8,165 bases of DNA from Desulfuromonadales bacterium (GTDB lineage Bacteria > Desulfobacterota > Desulfuromonadia > Desulfuromonadales > BM103), in NCBI GenBank assembly GCA_030614505.1, contig JAUWTX010000072.1, positions 1-8,165 on the forward strand, written 5' to 3'. Position 1 is the first letter of the stretch; every line of letters starts with the position of its first letter. Below are positions 1 to 6,053 of the stretch, piece by piece. The notes under the pieces were generated by a model that had not been told where the DNA came from, ran no database searches, and saw only the letters and a list, made by a program, of their open reading frames with translations. The translations under genes were made by a program, and so were the position numbers.

Positions 1-156
1 CACACTCCCGATCCTGAACAGGTTGTGGCGGCCGCTGCGCGGCTTCGCTATTCCGATTCTTCCCTTGAACGGTGGCTCGGTCAGGTGCGGGGACATGCCT
101 CTTGCCCCCCGCAGATCCAGGTTCAATCTCAGGATGCTGATAGATCTCCATGCTGA
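1..156 (+). CDS. C-terminal end of an upstream gene, possibly a DUF1385 (YqhQ-like) membrane protein
   Basis: The first frame is open from base 1 to a TGA at 154-156, giving the last 51 residues of a protein whose start lies outside the window. The stop overlaps the prfA start by seven bases, which suggests translational coupling. Residues 3-15 (TPDPEQVVAAAAR) resemble the end of DUF1385 proteins as I remember them, where a PD-x-x-Q stretch leads into an alanine-rich helix. In Geobacter-type genomes a DUF1385 gene commonly sits just before prfA, which fits. The tail after that helix (to the C-terminal SPC) is longer than I would expect and matches nothing I recognise. A second frame is also open until the TAA at 158-160, so the reading frame itself is not certain. 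The identity is tentative and rests on a short weak match plus gene order. Confidence 0.45.
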   Translation, partial: HTPDPEQVVAAAARLRYSDSSLERWLGQVRGHASCPPQIQVQSQDADRSPC

Positions 157-1211
157 ATAAACTTGAAAAAATCGCTGACCGGTTTCGTGAGGTCGAGGGA
201 CTGCTTTCCGATCCCTCGGTGATCAATGATCAGACCCGTTATCGTAGTTTGACCAAGGAGCACGCCGAACTGATCGATGTGGTCAATGGCTATGAGAGGT
301 ATTGCCGAATCACGGAAGAAACCGCAGGCAGCCAGGAACTTCTCAAAGATCCCGATCCAGATGTTCGCGAGATGGCGAGCGCCGAGGTTGCCGAACTGAA
401 AGCTGAACTGATCGAACTTGAGGCTCAGCTTAAGGTGATGCTACTGCCCAAAGATCCGAACGCCCTCAGAAATGTCATCATCGAGGTGCGTGCCGGGACC
501 GGTGGTGATGAGGCCGCGCTCTTTGCCGGCGACCTGTTCCGTATGTACTGTCGCTATGCTGATCGCAAGGGGTGGAAGGTGGAACTGCTCAGCACGGCTG
601 AAGCCGGGATTGGTGGCTATAAGGAAGTTATTGCTCTGATCAGCGGCAAAGGCGTCTTCTCCCGGTTCAAATATGAGAGCGGCACCCATCGGGTCCAGCG
701 GGTGCCGGAAACCGAGTCGCAGGGGCGTATTCATACTTCCGCCTGTACCGTTGCGGTGCTGCCCGAGGCTGAGGATGTCGAAATCAATATTGATCCGTCC
801 GATCTGCGCATAGACCTTTACCGGGCATCCGGGGCCGGTGGTCAGCATGTCAACAAGACCGAATCGGCTGTGCGGATTACCCACATTCCGACCGGCGTTG
901 TAGTCGCTTGCCAGGACGAAAAATCACAGCACAAGAACAAGGCCAGGGCGATGAAAGTTTTGAAGTCACGAATACTTGATGCCATGCAGGCCGAGCAGCA
1001 AGCGGAGATGGCCGCCGATCGCAAAAGCCAGGTTGGCAGCGGCGACCGTTCCGGGCGTATTCGCACCTATAATTTCCCCCAGGGGCGCTGTACCGACCAT
1101 CGGGTCGGTCTGACGATTTATAAGCTTGACGCCATAATGCAGGGTGATCTGGATGAAATCATTGACACACTGACGACTCATTACCAGGCCGAGCAGATGG
1201 CGGGGCAGTAG
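150..1211 (+). CDS. prfA: Peptide chain release factor 1 (RF1)
   Basis: RF1 recognises UAA and UAG stop codons in the ribosomal A site and triggers release of the finished protein. The product is 353 residues, close to the usual length of about 360. Residues 1-100 form the charged helical N-terminal domain. The codon-reading tripeptide is P-E-T at 186-188 inside HRVQRVPETES, the PxT form that marks RF1; RF2 carries SPF there. The catalytic GGQ is at 230-232 in the context SGAGGQHVNKTESAVR, followed by the basic stretch HKNKARAMKVLKSR. The ATG at 150 overlaps the previous stop and has only a distant AGGA (131-134), so initiation probably depends on coupling to the upstream gene. The next gene, one base downstream, encodes the enzyme that methylates Gln232. 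Nothing is missing or truncated. Confidence 0.97.
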   Translation: MLNKLEKIADRFREVEGLLSDPSVINDQTRYRSLTKEHAELIDVVNGYERYCRITEETAGSQELLKDPDPDVREMASAEVAELKAELIELEAQLKVMLLPKDPNALRNVIIEVRAGTGGDEAALFAGDLFRMYCRYADRKGWKVELLSTAEAGIGGYKEVIALISGKGVFSRFKYESGTHRVQRVPETESQGRIHTSACTVAVLPEAEDVEINIDPSDLRIDLYRASGAGGQHVNKTESAVRITHIPTGVVVACQDEKSQHKNKARAMKVLKSRILDAMQAEQQAEMAADRKSQVGSGDRSGRIRTYNFPQGRCTDHRVGLTIYKLDAIMQGDLDEIIDTLTTHYQAEQMAGQ

Positions 1212-1212
1212 C

Positions 1213-2064
1213 ATGGTCGAGCGCTGGACGGTCCTCAAGATTTTGCAGTGGACTGCGGATTATTTTGCCGGCAAGGAGATCGACTCGTCGCGGCTTGAGG
1301 CAGAACTGCTGTTGGCAGCGACTCTTGATCTGGACAGGGTCGGTCTTTATGTTAACTTCGATCGACCTCTCAATGCTGATGAGTTGGTTGCTTTTCGTGA
1401 ACGGGTCAGGCGGCGCGCCCAGCGGGAACCAATCCAGTACATTCTGGGCGAGACGGAATTCTGGTCGCTAATTTTCAATGTCAACCCTGCGGTTCTGGTG
1501 CCGCGAGCAGATACGGAAGTTCTGGTCGAAGAAGCCTTGGCACGAATTGAAGGTTCGATCCGAGTCCTCGATGTCGGTACCGGCAGCGGTGTCATTGCAA
1601 TTGCACTGGCTCACGAAAAACCTGAGATTCAGGTAACGGCACTCGATTGCAGTGAGCCGGCACTTGAGGTTGCTCGCGGCAATGCCCAGCGTAACGGGGT
1701 GGCGGAGCGCGTCACCTGTCTTACCGGCGATCTGGCAGCCTTGCCACCGGGACCGTTTTCAGTGGTTGTCAGCAATCCGCCCTACATCCCCTCCGGGGAT
1801 TGGCAAAAGCTGATGCCCGAGGTTCGTGACTATGAGCCACGCCTGGCTCTCGATGGTGGTGACGATGGGCTGGAGGCTTATCGACAGCTTGCCGTTCAGG
1901 CCAGGCAGGTTCTGGTTCATGGCGGCTGGTTACTGGTCGAGGTTGGCATAGGTCAGGCGGCGGATGTCTGTGCTTTATTCAAGGCCGCTGGCCTGATTGA
2001 CGTCGGTCAGCGTGACGACTACTCCGGAATCCCCAGGGTGGTTATGGGTAGAACGAAACTGTAA
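1213..2064 (+). CDS. prmC: RF1/RF2 glutamine N5-methyltransferase PrmC (HemK)
   Basis: PrmC uses S-adenosylmethionine to methylate the glutamine of the GGQ motif in release factors, which speeds peptide release. The protein has 283 residues, normal for the family. Residues 1-80 are the helical N-terminal substrate-binding domain, ending in REPIQYILGETEFW. The Rossmann-fold methyltransferase domain follows, with the SAM-binding loop DVGTGSG at 120-126 and the catalytic NPPY at 188-191, then the family stretch YEPRLALDGGDDGL. The segment before the SAM loop reads PRADTE (97-102), where I remember PRPDTE or PRPETE as usual. The ATG at 1213 lies one base after the prfA stop, and a GGCGGGG stretch at 1199-1205 can serve as ribosome binding site. 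The name HemK is historical and does not imply a role in haem synthesis. Confidence 0.96.
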   Translation: MVERWTVLKILQWTADYFAGKEIDSSRLEAELLLAATLDLDRVGLYVNFDRPLNADELVAFRERVRRRAQREPIQYILGETEFWSLIFNVNPAVLVPRADTEVLVEEALARIEGSIRVLDVGTGSGVIAIALAHEKPEIQVTALDCSEPALEVARGNAQRNGVAERVTCLTGDLAALPPGPFSVVVSNPPYIPSGDWQKLMPEVRDYEPRLALDGGDDGLEAYRQLAVQARQVLVHGGWLLVEVGIGQAADVCALFKAAGLIDVGQRDDYSGIPRVVMGRTKL

Positions 2065-2088
2065 GCTATAAGCGGTAAGAGGTGAAGC
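2061..2088 (+). repeat. Degenerate 7-base tandem repeat spanning the prmC-murA gap
   Basis: Read in steps of seven from 2061, the units are GTAAGCT, ATAAGCG and GTAAGAG, followed by GTGAAGC, which fits only if one base is shifted. The consensus is RTAAGCN. The first unit supplies the TAA stop of prmC (2062-2064), and the junction of the third and fourth units forms the Shine-Dalgarno sequence of murA. The array therefore fills almost the whole 27-base gap. With three clear units it is short and could in principle be chance, but similar 7-base periods occur in two other gaps of this window. Confidence 0.6.
2079..2085 (+). promoter_or_regulatory. Ribosome binding site of murA, fixing a TTG start
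   Basis: GAGGTGA at 2079-2085 is a strong Shine-Dalgarno match, six bases before the TTG at 2092. No ATG or GTG in the right frame gives the conserved N-terminus MDKLIIHGGHRLEGEV, so this site settles the TTG start. The sequence is part of the 7-base repeat array of this gap. Confidence 0.8.
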
Positions 2089-2091
2089 GAT

Positions 2092-3345
2092 TTGGATAAA
2101 TTGATCATACATGGTGGCCATCGACTGGAAGGCGAGGTTGCAGTCAGCGGCGCCAAGAATGCAGCTTTGCCGCTGCTTTTTGCGACTTTACTGGCGCCTG
2201 GTCCGCACCGGATTGGTAACTTGCCGCGTTTGCGCGACATCACCACGGCGGAGCGTCTGCTGGCAGAACTAGGCGCTGATGTTGACAGCAGTAACGGTAC
2301 ATTGAAAGTGAGTACCGAACAGATCAACAGTATGGAAGCACCTTATGACCTGGTACGCACCATGCGGGCGTCGGTGCTGGTGCTCGGCCCACTTCTGGCC
2401 CGCTATGGTAAAGCCCGGGTCAGCCTGCCGGGTGGTTGTGCTATCGGTGCCAGACCGATCAACCTGCACCTCAAGGGACTGGAAGCCATGGGGGCGGAAA
2501 TCCATCTCGAGCATGGTTATGTAGAGGCCAGTGCCGCGCAACTGAATGGAGCCAGAATTCACTTCGATATTCCGACAGTGGGTGGTACGGAAAATCTGAT
2601 TATGGCAGCGACTTTGGCCAAAGGGACAACGGTCCTCGAAAACGCTGCCCGTGAACCGGAAATCATTGATCTCGCTAAAGCTTTGCAGGGCATGGGTGCG
2701 TATATCGAAGGTGCCGGTACCGATACCGTAACTATTGAAGGTGTTGATGAACTGACACCGATGGATCACCAGGTTATGCCGGATCGTATTGAGGCGGGCA
2801 CATTTCTGGTGGCTGCAGCCATGACCGGTGGCCGGGTCGGCGTCAAAGGCGGTTGTGCCGAACATATGGAAGCGCTGCTCAGTAAGCTCGAAGAAGCTGG
2901 CGCGACGGTTGCTGCGACTCCGGAAACTCTCTGGGTCGAAGGTCCTGAAGAGATCAGGTCGGTGAATATCAAAACCCAGCCGCATCCAGGTTTCCCGACC
3001 GATATGCAGGCCCAGTTCATGGCGATGATGGCTCTTGGCAATGGTACAAGTATGATCACCGAAGCGGTATTCGAGAACCGTTTCATGCATGTGAGTGAGC
3101 TGCAGCGGATGGGTGCTGATATCTCTATCGAAGGTCATACAGCAGCGGTCAAGGGTGTCTCCGGGTTGCTCGGCGCACCAGTGATGGCTACTGACTTGCG
3201 TGCCAGTGCCTGTCTGGTTCTCGCAGTATTGGCCGCGGACAATACCACTGAGATCAGCAGCATCTTTCATCTTGATCGTGGCTACGAAAAGCTGGAAGAG
3301 AAGTTTCGCAGTCTGGGCGCTGATATTGAGCGCGTTTCGGTGTAA
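2092..3345 (+). CDS. murA: UDP-N-acetylglucosamine 1-carboxyvinyltransferase MurA
   Basis: MurA transfers enolpyruvate from phosphoenolpyruvate to UDP-N-acetylglucosamine in the cytoplasm, the first committed step of peptidoglycan synthesis. The product is 417 residues, the standard length. Lys22 lies in SGAKNAALP, Arg92 in VRTMRAS, and the catalytic cysteine, the fosfomycin target, is Cys116 in PGGCAIGARPI. Asp304 in GFPTDMQAQF matches the catalytic aspartate (305 in E. coli), and Arg396 in HLDRGYEKLEEK matches the conserved arginine near the C-terminus. Because Cys116 is a cysteine and not aspartate, fosfomycin sensitivity at the target is expected. The gene starts with TTG behind a strong GAGGTGA site. 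It is flanked by prmC 27 bases upstream and hisG 90 bases downstream; it has no metabolic link to histidine synthesis, and the shared location is a matter of conserved gene order. Confidence 0.97.
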   Translation: MDKLIIHGGHRLEGEVAVSGAKNAALPLLFATLLAPGPHRIGNLPRLRDITTAERLLAELGADVDSSNGTLKVSTEQINSMEAPYDLVRTMRASVLVLGPLLARYGKARVSLPGGCAIGARPINLHLKGLEAMGAEIHLEHGYVEASAAQLNGARIHFDIPTVGGTENLIMAATLAKGTTVLENAAREPEIIDLAKALQGMGAYIEGAGTDTVTIEGVDELTPMDHQVMPDRIEAGTFLVAAAMTGGRVGVKGGCAEHMEALLSKLEEAGATVAATPETLWVEGPEEIRSVNIKTQPHPGFPTDMQAQFMAMMALGNGTSMITEAVFENRFMHVSELQRMGADISIEGHTAAVKGVSGLLGAPVMATDLRASACLVLAVLAADNTTEISSIFHLDRGYEKLEEKFRSLGADIERVSV

Positions 3346-3353
3346 AAATCAGT

Positions 3354-3374
3354 CGCTGGTTGCTGGTGACTGGT
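3354..3374 (+). repeat. Degenerate 7-base tandem repeat (NGCTGGT) after murA
   Basis: Three consecutive 7-base units share the core GCTGGT: CGCTGGT, TGCTGGT and a diverged GACTGGT. The array begins nine bases after the murA stop. Its word differs from the arrays in the other gaps, but the unit length is the same. Confidence 0.55.
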
Positions 3375-3387
3375 GGTAGACTGCCAG
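3370..3387 (+). terminator. Weak hairpin followed by a short T-rich stretch between murA and hisG
   Basis: CTGGTGG (3370-3376) can pair in RNA with CTGCCAG (3381-3387) around a TAGA loop, a 7-base stem with two adjacent G-U wobbles. The stem is followed by ATGTTTT (3388-3394). The position after murA would suit a weak terminator or attenuator, but the stem is poor and the T-run is interrupted, so strong termination is unlikely. It partly overlaps the first 7-base repeat array and could be a by-product of it. Confidence 0.25.
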
Positions 3388-3397
3388 ATGTTTTGCC

Positions 3398-3418
3398 AAT
3401 CACAAATTACCGATCACA
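3398..3418 (+). repeat. Second degenerate 7-base tandem repeat (RATYACM) before hisG
   Basis: Three consecutive units fit the pattern RATYACM: AATCACA, AATTACC and GATCACA. The array ends 17 bases before the hisG start. The word is unrelated to the NGCTGGT array 24 bases upstream in the same gap. With three imperfect A+T-rich units this is the least certain of the four arrays. Confidence 0.45.
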
Positions 3419-3435
3419 AGACATTGGGTTGAATC

Positions 3436-4098
3436 ATGAATGATTATCTGACCTTTGCTCTGCCAAAAGGGCGTATCATGCAGGACTCCATGGACTTGTT
3501 TGCCAAGATTGGCATCACTTGTCCGGAAATGGATGATCCTGGTCGCAAGCTGGTCTTTGAGAACCATGCAGACAAACTCCGTTTCATGGCCGTACGTTCC
3601 CAGGACGTGCCGACTTATGTCGAACATGGCTGTGCCGACGTCGGCGTGGTTGGCAAGGACACCCTGCTGGAACAGGAGAGGGACCTGTACGAGCCGCTTG
3701 ACCTGCAGTTCGGTTATTGTCGCCTGGTGGTGGCCGAGCCGAAAGAACTGCGCCAGGATGATGACCCGGCTGGTTGGTCAAATATCCGTGTTGCAAGCAA
3801 GTACCCCAATCTCACGGAAAAGTTTTTTGCGGCCAAGGGAATTCAGGTCGAAGTCATCAAGCTGTATGGGTCGATCGAGCTTTCGCCACTTGTCGGTCTG
3901 GCGGAGCGGATTGTAGATCTGGTTTCGACCGGTGGCACCATGCGTGAGAACGGCCTGGTTGAGGTGGAAACGATTGCCGAGGTGACCAGTCGCCTGATTG
4001 TCAACCGTGCCAGTCTCAAGACCAAGCATCGCCGCATTGCCCGGCTGATCGAGGAGCTGGAAAAGGTTATTGAGGACGGCCCGCGGATTTCCGGGTGA
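3436..4098 (+). CDS. hisG: ATP phosphoribosyltransferase, short form (catalytic subunit HisG)
   Basis: HisG joins ATP and PRPP to form N1-(5-phosphoribosyl)-ATP, the first and feedback-controlled step of histidine synthesis. The protein opens with LTFALPKGRIMQDSM and contains the family signature ELSPLVGLAERIVDLVSTGG at 148-167, continuing to TMRENGL, with the PRPP-binding loop at about 161-171. At 220 residues it stops soon after the second lobe of the catalytic domain and lacks the roughly 80-residue C-terminal regulatory domain of the long form found in E. coli. Short-form enzymes are known to work as a complex with HisZ, a paralogue of histidyl-tRNA synthetase that supplies histidine feedback. 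No hisZ is present here, so it must lie elsewhere if this enzyme follows the family rule. The ATG at 3436 has a weak ribosome binding site. Confidence 0.95.
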   Translation: MNDYLTFALPKGRIMQDSMDLFAKIGITCPEMDDPGRKLVFENHADKLRFMAVRSQDVPTYVEHGCADVGVVGKDTLLEQERDLYEPLDLQFGYCRLVVAEPKELRQDDDPAGWSNIRVASKYPNLTEKFFAAKGIQVEVIKLYGSIELSPLVGLAERIVDLVSTGGTMRENGLVEVETIAEVTSRLIVNRASLKTKHRRIARLIEELEKVIEDGPRISG

Positions 4099-4110
4099 GG
4101 CCGGGCTGTC

Positions 4111-4116
4111 GGAGGG
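4111..4116 (+). promoter_or_regulatory. Ribosome binding site of hisD
   Basis: GGAGGG at 4111-4116 lies seven bases before the ATG at 4124. It favours that start over an in-frame TTG at 4070, which would add 18 residues of unlike sequence and overlap hisG. Confidence 0.8.
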
Positions 4117-4123
4117 AAGAATT

Positions 4124-5419
4124 ATGATTCGGTTTCTGCGTTTTTCAGATGCCGGTTTTGCTGAAACTCTTCGCGAGATCAGCACGCGTGGCGAAACAAC
4201 TCCTGTCGGCATTGAACAGACTGTTCAGGAGATTCTAGCTGATGTGTGTGAACGCGGCGATGTGGCGCTTTGTGAGTACACAGAGCGTTTTGATCGTCTT
4301 AAGCTGGAGGCCGGAACCCTTGAGGTCTCTGAGACTGAGATAGAGCAGGCCCTTGCCGCTGTTGACAGCGACACCCTGGCAACACTGCAACTTGCCGCGG
4401 ATCGGATAGCGGCCTTTCATCATAAACAAAAGGAAGAAACCTGGCTTTCCAACGATGAAGCCGATATCCAGCTTGGCCAGATGGTCACGCCGCTTGACCG
4501 GGTCGGCATCTACGTGCCGGGCGGCAAGGCGGCTTATCCATCATCAGTGCTGATGAACGCGGTACCGGCCAAGGTGGCCGGGGTCGGCGAAATCATCATG
4601 ACGGTGCCAATGCCGGATGGTGTAATCAACCCTTACGTTCTGGCAGCGGCCCATATCGCCGGAGTCGATCGGATTTTCAAGATTGGTGGAGCCCAGGCTG
4701 TGGCGGCCCTGGCCTACGGCACGGAAACGGTTCCCAAGGTCGACAAGATTACTGGCCCCGGCAATATCTATGTCGCTACAGCCAAGCGCCTGGTCTTCGG
4801 TACCGTTGATATTGACATGATCGCCGGGCCGAGTGAAATCCTGGTGATCAACGACGGCAGTGGTAATCCGGCACATCTTGCTGCCGACCTGTTGTCCCAG
4901 GCCGAACACGACGAACTGGCTGCCTCGATTCTGATTACCACTGACGAGGCATTCGGACGTCAGGTGGCCGAGGAGCTGGAGTCCCAACTTGAGAAGTTAT
5001 CGCGTGCTGCGATTGCCCGTCAGTCGATCGACAACTTCGGCATGATTATTCTCGCTCGTGATCTGTTAGAAGCTGCAGCGTTCAGCAACCGGATTGCACC
5101 GGAGCATCTGGAACTGGCGGTTGCCGAACCTTTTGAGTTGTTGGCGCAGATTCGACACGCTGGCGCGGTTTTCCTTGGCCATCACACGCCTGAAGCGGCA
5201 GGGGATTACCTGGCCGGGCCTAATCACACTCTGCCGACCGGCGGCACCGCCCGCTTTTTTTCGCCGCTAGGTACCGGGGACTTTGTCAAGAAGTCGAGTT
5301 TGATTTCTTTCAGTGCGGAAGGGCTGAACCGGTTGGGTGGGAGTATTATCAAAATCGCTGAGCTTGAAGGCCTGGAGGCCCACGCCAAATCGGTATCTAT
5401 CAGGCTGGACAAAAGCTAA
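4124..5419 (+). CDS. hisD: Histidinol dehydrogenase
   Basis: HisD carries out the last two steps of histidine synthesis, oxidising L-histidinol through histidinal to L-histidine with two NAD+ and a zinc ion. The protein is 431 residues (E. coli 434). Conserved blocks include DRVGIYVPGGKAAYPSSVLM at 125-144, the glycine-rich KIGGAQAVAALAYGT at 186-200, and KITGPGNIYVATAKR at 208-222. The zinc ligands are visible as Gln259 and His262 in SQAEHDE, Asp361 in AGDYLAGPNHTLPT, and His420 near the end. The catalytic pair Glu327-His328 is in IAPEHLE. The gap from hisG is 25 bases and carries a strong ribosome binding site. In many related operons hisC follows hisD; here hisB follows after 34 bases. Confidence 0.97.
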   Translation: MIRFLRFSDAGFAETLREISTRGETTPVGIEQTVQEILADVCERGDVALCEYTERFDRLKLEAGTLEVSETEIEQALAAVDSDTLATLQLAADRIAAFHHKQKEETWLSNDEADIQLGQMVTPLDRVGIYVPGGKAAYPSSVLMNAVPAKVAGVGEIIMTVPMPDGVINPYVLAAAHIAGVDRIFKIGGAQAVAALAYGTETVPKVDKITGPGNIYVATAKRLVFGTVDIDMIAGPSEILVINDGSGNPAHLAADLLSQAEHDELAASILITTDEAFGRQVAEELESQLEKLSRAAIARQSIDNFGMIILARDLLEAAAFSNRIAPEHLELAVAEPFELLAQIRHAGAVFLGHHTPEAAGDYLAGPNHTLPTGGTARFFSPLGTGDFVKKSSLISFSAEGLNRLGGSIIKIAELEGLEAHAKSVSIRLDKS

Positions 5420-5435
5420 TTTTGAATCCAAAATT
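5418..5435 (+). other. Perfect inverted repeat across the hisD stop codon
   Basis: AATTTTG (5418-5424) and CAAAATT (5429-5435) are exact reverse complements around a four-base AATC loop. The left arm includes the last two bases of the hisD TAA stop. The stem is A+T-rich, so it is weak in RNA, and no T-run follows, so it is not a typical terminator. It stands seven bases before the hisB Shine-Dalgarno sequence and could mark an RNA processing site, a protein-binding palindrome or nothing. Confidence 0.4.
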
Positions 5436-5442
5436 GATTTGC

Positions 5443-5448
5443 AGGAGG
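5443..5448 (+). promoter_or_regulatory. Ribosome binding site of hisB
   Basis: AGGAGG at 5443-5448 is a complete Shine-Dalgarno match, five bases before the ATG at 5454. It rules out an in-frame upstream start at 5337, which would lie inside hisD. Confidence 0.85.
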
Positions 5449-5453
5449 AAAGC

Positions 5454-6044
5454 ATGGCACGGATTGCCACGATTGAGCGTAGCACCAAAGAGACCTACAT
5501 CAACCTGACTCTTGATCTGGATGGGCGAGGTGAGCATCAGATTGAATCCGGAGTGCCATTCTTCGATCACATGCTGACTCAAATCGCTCGTCATGGCTTT
5601 TTTGATCTGCAGCTCAGTGCTAAAGGCGACTTGGAAATAGACGCCCATCACACGGTTGAAGATGTCGGTATCTGTCTCGGAGAAGCCTTCAAGAAGGCGC
5701 TTGGCGACAAGGTCGGTGTGCGTCGTTACGGTCGTGGCACCATGCCGATGCATGAAGCCTTGGCTGCTGTGATCCTCGATTTTTCCGGCCGGCCGTTTCT
5801 CGTTTATAACGTGCCTCTGCCGAAAGCCCAGGTGGGGAACTTCGAACTGGAACTGGTCGAGGAGTTTTTTACCGCGTTTTGTAACCATGGCGGTGTCAAT
5901 GTGCACGTCAACCTGGCCTATGGCGACAACCTCCATCACATTGTAGAGGCAGTTTTTAAGGCGTTTGCACGTGCTCTGGACGAAGCGACCCAGTTTGATC
6001 CCAGGATCGAAGGTGTCCTCTCCTCAAAAGGAACGCTTGAGTAG
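5454..6044 (+). CDS. hisB: Imidazoleglycerol-phosphate dehydratase
   Basis: HisB removes water from imidazoleglycerol phosphate to give imidazoleacetol phosphate, using a manganese centre. At 196 residues this is the single-function dehydratase; the histidinol-phosphatase domain fused to it in E. coli is absent, so that step needs a separate enzyme. The metal-binding repeats are clear: FFDHMLTQIARHG at 36-48, DAHHTVEDVGI at 63-73 with the HHxxE at 65-69, and the second HHxxE, HHIVE, at 161-165. GRGTMPMHEALA at 93-104 is also typical, as is the C-terminal end SSKGTLE. The ATG at 5454 has a full AGGAGG site. The gene sits 34 bases after hisD and 9 bases before hisH. Confidence 0.97.
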   Translation: MARIATIERSTKETYINLTLDLDGRGEHQIESGVPFFDHMLTQIARHGFFDLQLSAKGDLEIDAHHTVEDVGICLGEAFKKALGDKVGVRRYGRGTMPMHEALAAVILDFSGRPFLVYNVPLPKAQVGNFELELVEEFFTAFCNHGGVNVHVNLAYGDNLHHIVEAVFKAFARALDEATQFDPRIEGVLSSKGTLE

Positions 6045-6053
6045 GTATTGCGG

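Larger units (their letters stand above)
3346..3435 (+). other. murA-hisG intergenic region, the longest gap in the window
   Basis: This 90-base gap is the most likely place for separate control of the his genes. It holds two different 7-base tandem arrays (3354-3374 and 3398-3418) with an imperfect hairpin between them (3370-3387). I find no good sigma-70 promoter: TTGCCA at 3394-3399 could pass as a -35 box, but at 17 bases spacing the -10 position reads CAAGAC. I see no short histidine-rich leader peptide and no T-box or riboswitch. The hisG start at 3436 lacks a clear Shine-Dalgarno sequence; the best candidate is the GGG at 3426-3428. Confidence 0.6.

Noticed and set aside
2269..3270. 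Open frame of 333 codons on the minus strand inside murA
   Set aside because: It lies wholly opposite murA, whose catalytic residues are intact. The antisense product is rich in H, R, T and C with no recognisable motif, typical of a shadow of a codon-biased gene.
2092..3345. Possible fosfomycin-insensitive MurA
   Set aside because: The active-site residue in PGGCAIGARPI is cysteine, the sensitive form.
3394..3422. Possible sigma-70 promoter before hisG, with TTGCCA as -35
   Set aside because: At normal spacing the -10 position reads CAAGAC, which is not a usable -10 box. No other pair looked better.
3346..3435. Histidine attenuator with a His-rich leader peptide
   Set aside because: There is no short open frame with a run of histidine codons and no pair of alternative strong hairpins.
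4070..4123. Upstream TTG start for hisD
   Set aside because: It would overlap hisG, and the ATG at 4124 has a strong Shine-Dalgarno sequence and gives the normal protein length.
5400..5939. Open frame of 179 codons on the minus strand over hisB
   Set aside because: It is antisense to a clear HisB and has no family features, so it is a shadow frame.
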